Assembly: GCF_049243985.1 (NCBI RefSeq)
Contig: NC_135371.1
Span: 1,637,501 to 1,701,500, forward strand
Reading direction: 5' to 3'
DNA from: Paroedura picta
Taxonomy: Eukaryota; Chordata; Lepidosauria; Squamata; Gekkonidae
Length of the DNA stretch: 64,000 nucleotides
The notes under the pieces were generated by a model. It did not search any database. It was not told where the DNA came from and saw only the letters and a list, made by a program, of their open reading frames with translations. Below are positions 57,806 through 64,000 of this stretch, piece after piece (position 1 is the stretch's first letter; every line of letters begins with the position of its first letter). The position numbers were made by a program, and so were the translations under genes.

Positions 57806-59890
57806 TAAAAAAAAAAAAAAGCTCTTCATGTTTTTTTATTACAATTGCAATATTGTTTTGCTTACATTTGAATGGATTGAGTCAACTGAATTAATAAAAC
57901 ATTCATGTTTTCCTGATTTTCCTGTTGATGGCATGTATCCGTCTGTCCGTCCCCCTGGCATATTTTTGCTGTTTAGTGTACAAAACACTTAGCCTGTGAA
58001 CCAGAAATGACAGACACTCTTGGGAAAGATTCCTTATGTGAGCCAACTCAAGGGTTGTGGACTCTAAATCCACAATGAACAGGGCCATCCTAAAAGAGGC
58101 TGAAGTTGGTTCCCTGCTCCTTATTTGTGACTTACTCATAAATTCAAACAAAAACATTGAGGAGGGTTTGAATGCTCTGGGACCCCCATAAATCAGGCAC
58201 CCCAACATTCGGCGGACTATCCTCTTTGGGAAGAGATATGCTGTTTCCTTCATTCATTCATTCATTCATTCATTCATTCATTCATTCATTCATTCATTCA
58301 TTCATTTATTTATATTTCTATACTGCCCATTTCTTTGCAGCTCTGGGCCGTTTCCTTAGCCAAGGCCCGGTGCTTGCGTCAGCGGCCCCAAAGAACGAGG
58401 TCACCGGCCAGGGTACACCCCAAGACAATCTTCAGGCCACCCCAAATGACCCATCTGCCCACTCTGCAAGAGGAAATGACGCATATCCTCCCCAAGGGGG
58501 GAGCCCCCTGAATATGGGGGCGTATGCCTTACGGTGGTCCACATCTTTCGTTGTGGTTCAGTTCTTTCAAGCCATCCTCAGTGTTTTGGGTTGAAGTCCC
58601 AAATTATCAGAAACACACGTTTGGTTGAGGCCAGGCTAAGGAAGATCTGGGTCCCCCCTTTAGAAGCCCCCTAGGTGCCCACCCATCTGGGCAGGTGACC
58701 TCACCTGAGGCTAGTAGGTGGTCTGAACGGGGCTTGGGCTCTGGATTGGGAGGGAACAGATGGGACTGTGCTGCCAATACTGAATCATTTCATTGCTGTT
58801 TTTATGAGGGTTTATCTGTAAACTGCCTCGAGCAGCGGTCAATAAATTCAAATATAAATAAATATGAATCCAGCCCCCCATCTTCTCAGGGGCTTCTGCA
58901 TGAATAAGGAGCCGATGTCAGCCGCCTCCACCGTATTCCCTTGTAGGATTCAAGTCAATGCTTCTTGCAGCCCCCCTCCCCCAACCCCGTTTGGGTCTGA
59001 GCAGGTCTGAAATGCCGAAGGGCGAGGGGAGCTGGGCAGCTTCCGTTCAGTCCAACGCAGCCGCAAGGGCAGAGGGGGCATTTATCACCCGGGCTGCACT
59101 TGAGACCTGAATGAGGAACCGGAGTGGGAATGTCAAGAGGGGTCAAGAGGACTGAGCTGAAGCACCCGTCAACTAGGAGATGGTGGACAGGAAGGGTGTT
59201 TTTTGGGGGAAACTTCCTTTGTTCTTGGGGGCAGAGAAAGACAGCGAGAACAAAGGAACAGGATGGATTAATTCAGGGTCGGAAAGAGGGGAGCTTGTTG
59301 CACTGTTGTTATTTTCCTTTCTACACAACCCTCTCTGTAATTAGGAAGAAAATCCTTCTTGGAAGCGAAATGCATGTTTCTCTGGACTGCTTTATTTCCC
59401 CTGTGCTCTTATTTGCTCTGCTACATTTCCCCCTTAGGTTTGGCACTGCATTGTCCATAATGACCTTTATCCTGAAGGTCGGTGTTAAGCCCAACCCCCT
59501 GGGCTTTATTTTTGGAGGGGTGAGGTCTTCTGGGGCAACTACCACTGAGAACCCCTCAAAACATTCCTCAGGCTTCAAGAAACCCCAGAAGGGGTGCAAT
59601 CGTGCAGAATATGGCTGGGAAGCAGAGCTGTGGACATGCCCACCCGGGGCCCCTCCCCTTCCCACCCCCTCCAGGCCCATCCTAGGCCATTTCAGGAGAG
59701 GGCAGCAGGTGGGTCAAAAGGACCATATAGGGTCAGATCACCCAATAAATGCTTAACAGAGTTTTAAAATAGATTAAAAAGATAACTCCCACTCATTTGG
59801 GAAAACCACCCAGGGCCGTTAAAAAAAAAGCCAGGGTTTCCCAAAAGCCTCGTTGAGAAAGCCGAGTTTAGCTCCTCCTCGTACCAGTCA
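57806..59890. other. Intergenic, no gene recognised
   Basis: No family motif was found. An (ATTC)n microsatellite of about 16 units is at 58243-58306. Open frames at 58172-58594 and 59124-59756 show no domain and overlap repeats. A likely LINE 3' UTR (GTAAACTGCCTCGAGCAG) lies near 58815-58865. Confidence 0.5.
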
Positions 59891-60006
59891 GACCTAGTTC
59901 TGGATGCAGAGGTGGGGGTGGCGGATGAGGAGCAAGGAGACCCGTGTTCAAATCCCCACTCTGCCTGTGGCCCAGTTACACACACACAGACACACACACA
60001 CACACC
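59891..60006 (+). mobile_element. tRNA-derived SINE head with (CA)n
   Basis: GTGGGGGTGGCGGATGAGGA followed by GTGTTCAAATCCCCACTCTG (B-box-like), then a (CA)n run at about 59976-60003. Confidence 0.5.
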
Positions 60007-60945
60007 CCAGAGTGAGCCTGACCTCGGAGGGTTCCTTGAGGATAAAGTGGTGGAGAGAACCATGCAGGACGCTTGGGGTCCTGCTGAGGAGCAAGCTGGC
60101 GGATGACACTTACGGCAGAAGCGTCAATCAAAAAGCACCGTCTCTTGGGGCTCAGTTCATACAGTCACGAGTTTATTCCAAACCAACCGTTTATTCCAAG
60201 CCAAAAGATTTTATCGAGGGATACAGGACAAGCAGGGGGCTTGTTACAAAGCAGTTTTTAGAAGGCCAATAAGAAAAAGGCAGGGGAAAAGTTGCCCCAA
60301 GGAATGTCTTCCCCTTCAGACAATGCACCTGCTTGCTATCTGAAGGTCCCAAGGGCTGCCCTACAAGGATTTCATTGGGAAACCTTCCTCCACCCTCCCA
60401 CCAGCCCTGATCTTGCCCCTTCAGGCTTCTTCTGATCAAGGAACATTTAAAAGGACCATGATTTGAGGATGCCAAACCCATCATTTGGACATGGCGTACA
60501 TCGTGGAGCGCAGAATTCTTTGGGGGAGGGCTAAAGAGATGGAAACGCCACCTTCAGAAGCCTAGGCGGAGGACGCGTCAGGAAACAGCCGCTTCACACT
60601 GGCTGGGTGTGGCCAACGGGGACTGGTCATTTTAGGCCCTGACGTTTCTCCAGTAATTGTGGCTGGTGTTTGCAGAGGTGGGACACGACAAAGCGGGAAT
60701 CTCCCCCAGCCGAAATGGATATCTGGCAGGGAGAGACCCCCCTCTTGCCACGTCCCTCCTCTGAAGATCGCAGCCAGTTACTGGCGAAATGTCAGGGACG
60801 AAAATGACCAGGCCCCATTGGCCACACAGCCCTAACCCCAGCCACGAAAACCTTCGGAAATTCAACAGCTTTTGTTGAGATGTGAAGGTGGAGCGTAAGG
60901 AGGGAGGGAAGGAGGGAGGGAGGGAGCTCAGCGCTTTATTTTGTC
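60007..60945. other. Intergenic, unassigned repeats
   Basis: No gene seen. At 60760-60850 CTCTGAAGATCGCAGCCAGT and TGGCGAAATGTCAGGGACGA are phrases of a common vertebrate dispersed repeat. A GGGA-rich run lies at 60898-60925. Confidence 0.4.
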
Positions 60946-60949
60946 ATCA

Positions 60950-61035
60950 AGCTCCCTCTCCAAAGCAGCCCTTTCTCCGGGCAAATTGACCTCTGTGGTC
61001 TGGAGACGAGATGGACTTCTGGGAGGTCTCTGCCT
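60950..61035 (-). mobile_element. Copy of the 27430-type repeat
   Basis: AAAGCAGCCCTTTCTCCGGG and CTCTGTGGTCTGGAGACGAG match, in reverse, the repeat cluster at 27430-28400. Confidence 0.55.
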
Positions 61036-61089
61036 CTCGCCCGCATGACGGGGATGTGACGCAGACTGATGTGTTTACGTAGCGCCTGG

Positions 61090-61312
61090 TGCGTGTTTCG
61101 TGTAGCCTGGAGATTTGAGGATTGTCCGTCACCCAGGCAAGGGGCATTTGGGGGTGCTTTGCCCTGGCCTGCCTCTGTGTCATGACCCCTGCTGTTCCTG
61201 GGAGGAACTCCCGCCGTGATCCTTGGGGTCTCCCATCCAAATTCTAGCCAGGGCTGGCCTTGCTTCGCTTCCAAGAGCCGACGGGATCAGCCTCGCCTGG
61301 GCTATGCCAGAG
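61090..61312 (-). mobile_element. 5S-rRNA-derived SINE
   Basis: On the minus strand, 61312-61225 reads GAGGCTGATCCCGTCGGCTC, TTGGAAGCGAAGCAAGGCCA and TTGGATGGGAGACC, which follows 5S rRNA in order (GATCTCG...GGAAGCTAAGCAGGG...TTGGATGGGAGACC). The body then has AGAGGCAGGCCAGGGCAAAG, as in the squamate 5S-derived SINE. It is diverged and its 3' end is unclear. Confidence 0.8.
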
Positions 61313-61921
61313 CGGCACACTCTGTGTCCCAGCTCCCTTTCCACGTGGGAGAACCAGGACGTGGCTTTAGGATTAATTAAAAGGTTGTAAAAATCAACCG
61401 AAATATCACCAGATGCTATTTCCGTCTCTATCCTGAGAGTGATGAAGTAAAATGTTTTTTTTACAAAAATAATTGTAGCAAGGACTGCTGGAACGATGAG
61501 GAGAAGGATGCTGGGGAGCGCCCAAAGCAGGATGACGTTCATTGAAGGCCGACACTCAACGGGTTGAACGTGAGCCGCAAATACTCAACGGACCAATAAC
61601 GGTCAAGGCTTTTTACTACAGAAACGTGAGCATGCACAGCGAACAAAAAGTAGCCCCAGAAGGCTCAGAGCAAATGCAGCGGGGTGGCAAAGGGAAGACC
61701 AAACACAAGGGAAGGGAACTGACGAGACAAAGGATTTCCTAAAAATACGCATTCACCTGTAACCCATCTAGTTCCAAGCCAGGCCCCCGACTTACTCCAA
61801 GGTTGTAGAGCTCTGAGGCCTCCTAGGAGATTCCTGTCTGGCAGCACAACAGAAGACAGGGAGCGAAAGAGACACAGGAATACAGGACTGGCTCTCTCGT
61901 TCTCTTCCACTGAACAACACC
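61313..61921. other. Intergenic, one hydrophobic open frame
   Basis: The minus-strand frame ending at 61180 starts at 61542 with a strongly hydrophobic stretch (ILLWALPSILLLIVPAVLA). Its C-terminal half runs into the 5S-derived SINE, so it is not convincing as a gene. Nothing else was recognised. Confidence 0.3.
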
Positions 61922-62085
61922 AATAGAAGAATCATAGAGTTGGGAGGGACCTCCAGGGTCATCTAGTCCAACCTCTCGCACAATGGAGGAACTCATAACT
62001 ACCTGCCCACCCCAATTTCACGCCTAAATGATCCCTCCACCAAAAATCTCCAGAAGCCTGGCCTGGAGGAAACTTACTTTCTAAA
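61922..62085 (-). mobile_element. CR1-like tail repeat
   Basis: AGAATCATAGAGTTGGGAGG to CCAAAAATCTCCAGAAGCC, the reverse of 8967-9125. Confidence 0.6.
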
Positions 62086-62089
62086 GAAG

Positions 62090-62335
62090 CTGAGCTGGTT
62101 TTTGGTAGCCTGCTTTTTACTATCTGAAGGAATCACAAAGCAGCTTATGATCGCCTCCCCTTCCTCTCCCCACAACAGACACCCTGTGAGGTAGGTGGGC
62201 CTGAGAGAGCTCTGAGAGAACTGTGACTGGCCCAGGGTCACCCAGCTGTCTGCATTCGGAGGAGGAGTGTGGAATCAAACCCGGTTCTCCAGATCAGAAG
62301 CTGCCACTCCTAACCACGAGACCACGCTGGTTTCC
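62090..62335 (-). mobile_element. CORE-SINE, near full length
   Basis: Reverse orientation, from AGCCTGCTTTTTACTATCTG through CAGACACCCTGTGAGGTAGG to the head TCCTAACCACGAGACCACGC. Confidence 0.8.
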
Positions 62336-62624
62336 CACCATAGATGAGATCCACAGCCTGCCAATACAGGAGAATGCTCAGATGTGGAAAATGGACCCCC
62401 TGATATGGTCAGAAATGGACCCGCCATTTCACCCCACACCCCCACCACCGAATGTATAAAACCAATTGCTTGAGGTGGCATTTTCATAAAAGGAATAAGA
62501 TTGCAGCCTTTGTCTCAGAATTTGAGGCAGTTTTCCTGCACTATGTATTGAAGGAATTATAGTGCTTTCATTTTGTTATACTACTTTAAGACCAACAAGC
62601 TAAGGCCTTGAATAAAACTTTGTG

Positions 62625-62870
62625 GGTGGTTAAGAGCAGTGGTTTCTAATCTAGAGAACAAGGTCTGGTTCCCCGCTTCTCATCCACATGCGGACAGCTA
62701 GGCGACCTTGGGCCAGTCACAGTTCTCTCAGAGCTCTCTCAGCCTCACCTACCTCACAGGGTGCCTGTTGTGAGGAGAGGAAGGAAAGGCAATCGTAAGC
62801 CACTTTGAGACTTCTTTGGGTAATGAAAAGAGGCATATAAAAAACAACTCTTCTGCTCTTCTTTGTTTTC
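62625..62870 (+). mobile_element. CORE-SINE, near full length
   Basis: Plus orientation: GGTTAAGAGCAGTGGTTTCT (A box), GGTCTGGTTCCCC (B box), GGCGACCTTGGGCCAGTCAC, TACCTCACAGGGTGCCTGTT, then GGCATATAAAAAACAACTC. Confidence 0.85.
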
Positions 62871-62983
62871 TTCTTCTTAAAGAAACCCCTGGACTCAAAT
62901 TTCATTCTGCTGCTTCAGACCAATATGGCTCCCCACCTGAATATACTTCTAGCACAATTTGCCTTTCCTCAGATCAGGCTTTT

Positions 62984-63994
<1,011 letters not shown>

Positions 63995-64000
63995 TCAGGG

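Noticed and set aside
58172-58594. Open frames at 58172-58594 and 59124-59756 as genes
   Set aside because: They contain microsatellite-encoded FIHS repeats or low-complexity sequence, with no domain, and lack conserved splice signals.
61225-61312. A genuine 5S rRNA gene
   Set aside because: Many substitutions, missing 5' end, and a SINE body follows.

Overview
This window looks like the nuclear genome of a squamate reptile, probably a lizard. The coding content is C2H2 zinc-finger genes of the KRAB-ZNF type. The repeats are those typical of squamates: BovB (RTE) LINE 3' ends, CR1-like and L2-like LINE tails, CORE-SINEs, a 5S-rRNA-derived SINE, and a very abundant 136-bp palindromic hAT-like MITE. 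I recognised no other host gene family, and gene symbols are left empty because reptilian KRAB-ZNF genes rarely have one-to-one named orthologues.

Layout. Five genes lie on the minus strand: A (1714-6038), B (11608-15020), C (21183-24615), D (29417-33397) and E (39520-43649). A decayed KRAB-ZNF pseudogene F follows on the plus strand (46899-49300), then an intact plus-strand gene G (51659-56163), and a minus-strand zinc-finger exon H that runs out of the window (62984-63897). Splice sites can be read by eye and agree in phase between paralogues. Each intact gene has a GC-rich promoter, a short exon with the ATG five codons before its donor (MQAAR, MRPAQ or MLPAR), a 127-nt KRAB-A exon (phase 0 to 1), and one long exon with all the fingers. 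A and G also have an 87-nt KRAB-B exon (phase 1 to 1). B, C, D and E lack it but stay in frame.

Duplication history. The block B plus C (about 11.2-24.6 kb) reappears as D plus E (about 28.5-43.6 kb) with an offset of about 18 kb, including the same intronic repeats, CpG promoters, truncated zinc-finger fragments (16869-17342, 35318-35791, 45786-46145), a snap-back repeat and BovB fragments. A and G, at opposite ends, are the more ancestral-looking relatives. Differences between units (a MITE only in the B unit, a SINE only in the E unit, an L1 piece only in the D unit) give relative dates. Finger arrays differ by tandem finger duplication (C) and by an apparent exchange with a G-type block (E).

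How the genes would work. By family knowledge, each product is a nuclear DNA-binding protein: the KRAB box would recruit a repressor partner and the 11-20 fingers read DNA, often transposon DNA. The most unusual signal is that the KRAB-ZNF promoters and the abundant palindromic MITE share an ACTACAA-TCCCA motif that resembles the ZNF143/THAP11 site. No tRNA gene, CRISPR array or convincing endogenous retrovirus was seen.
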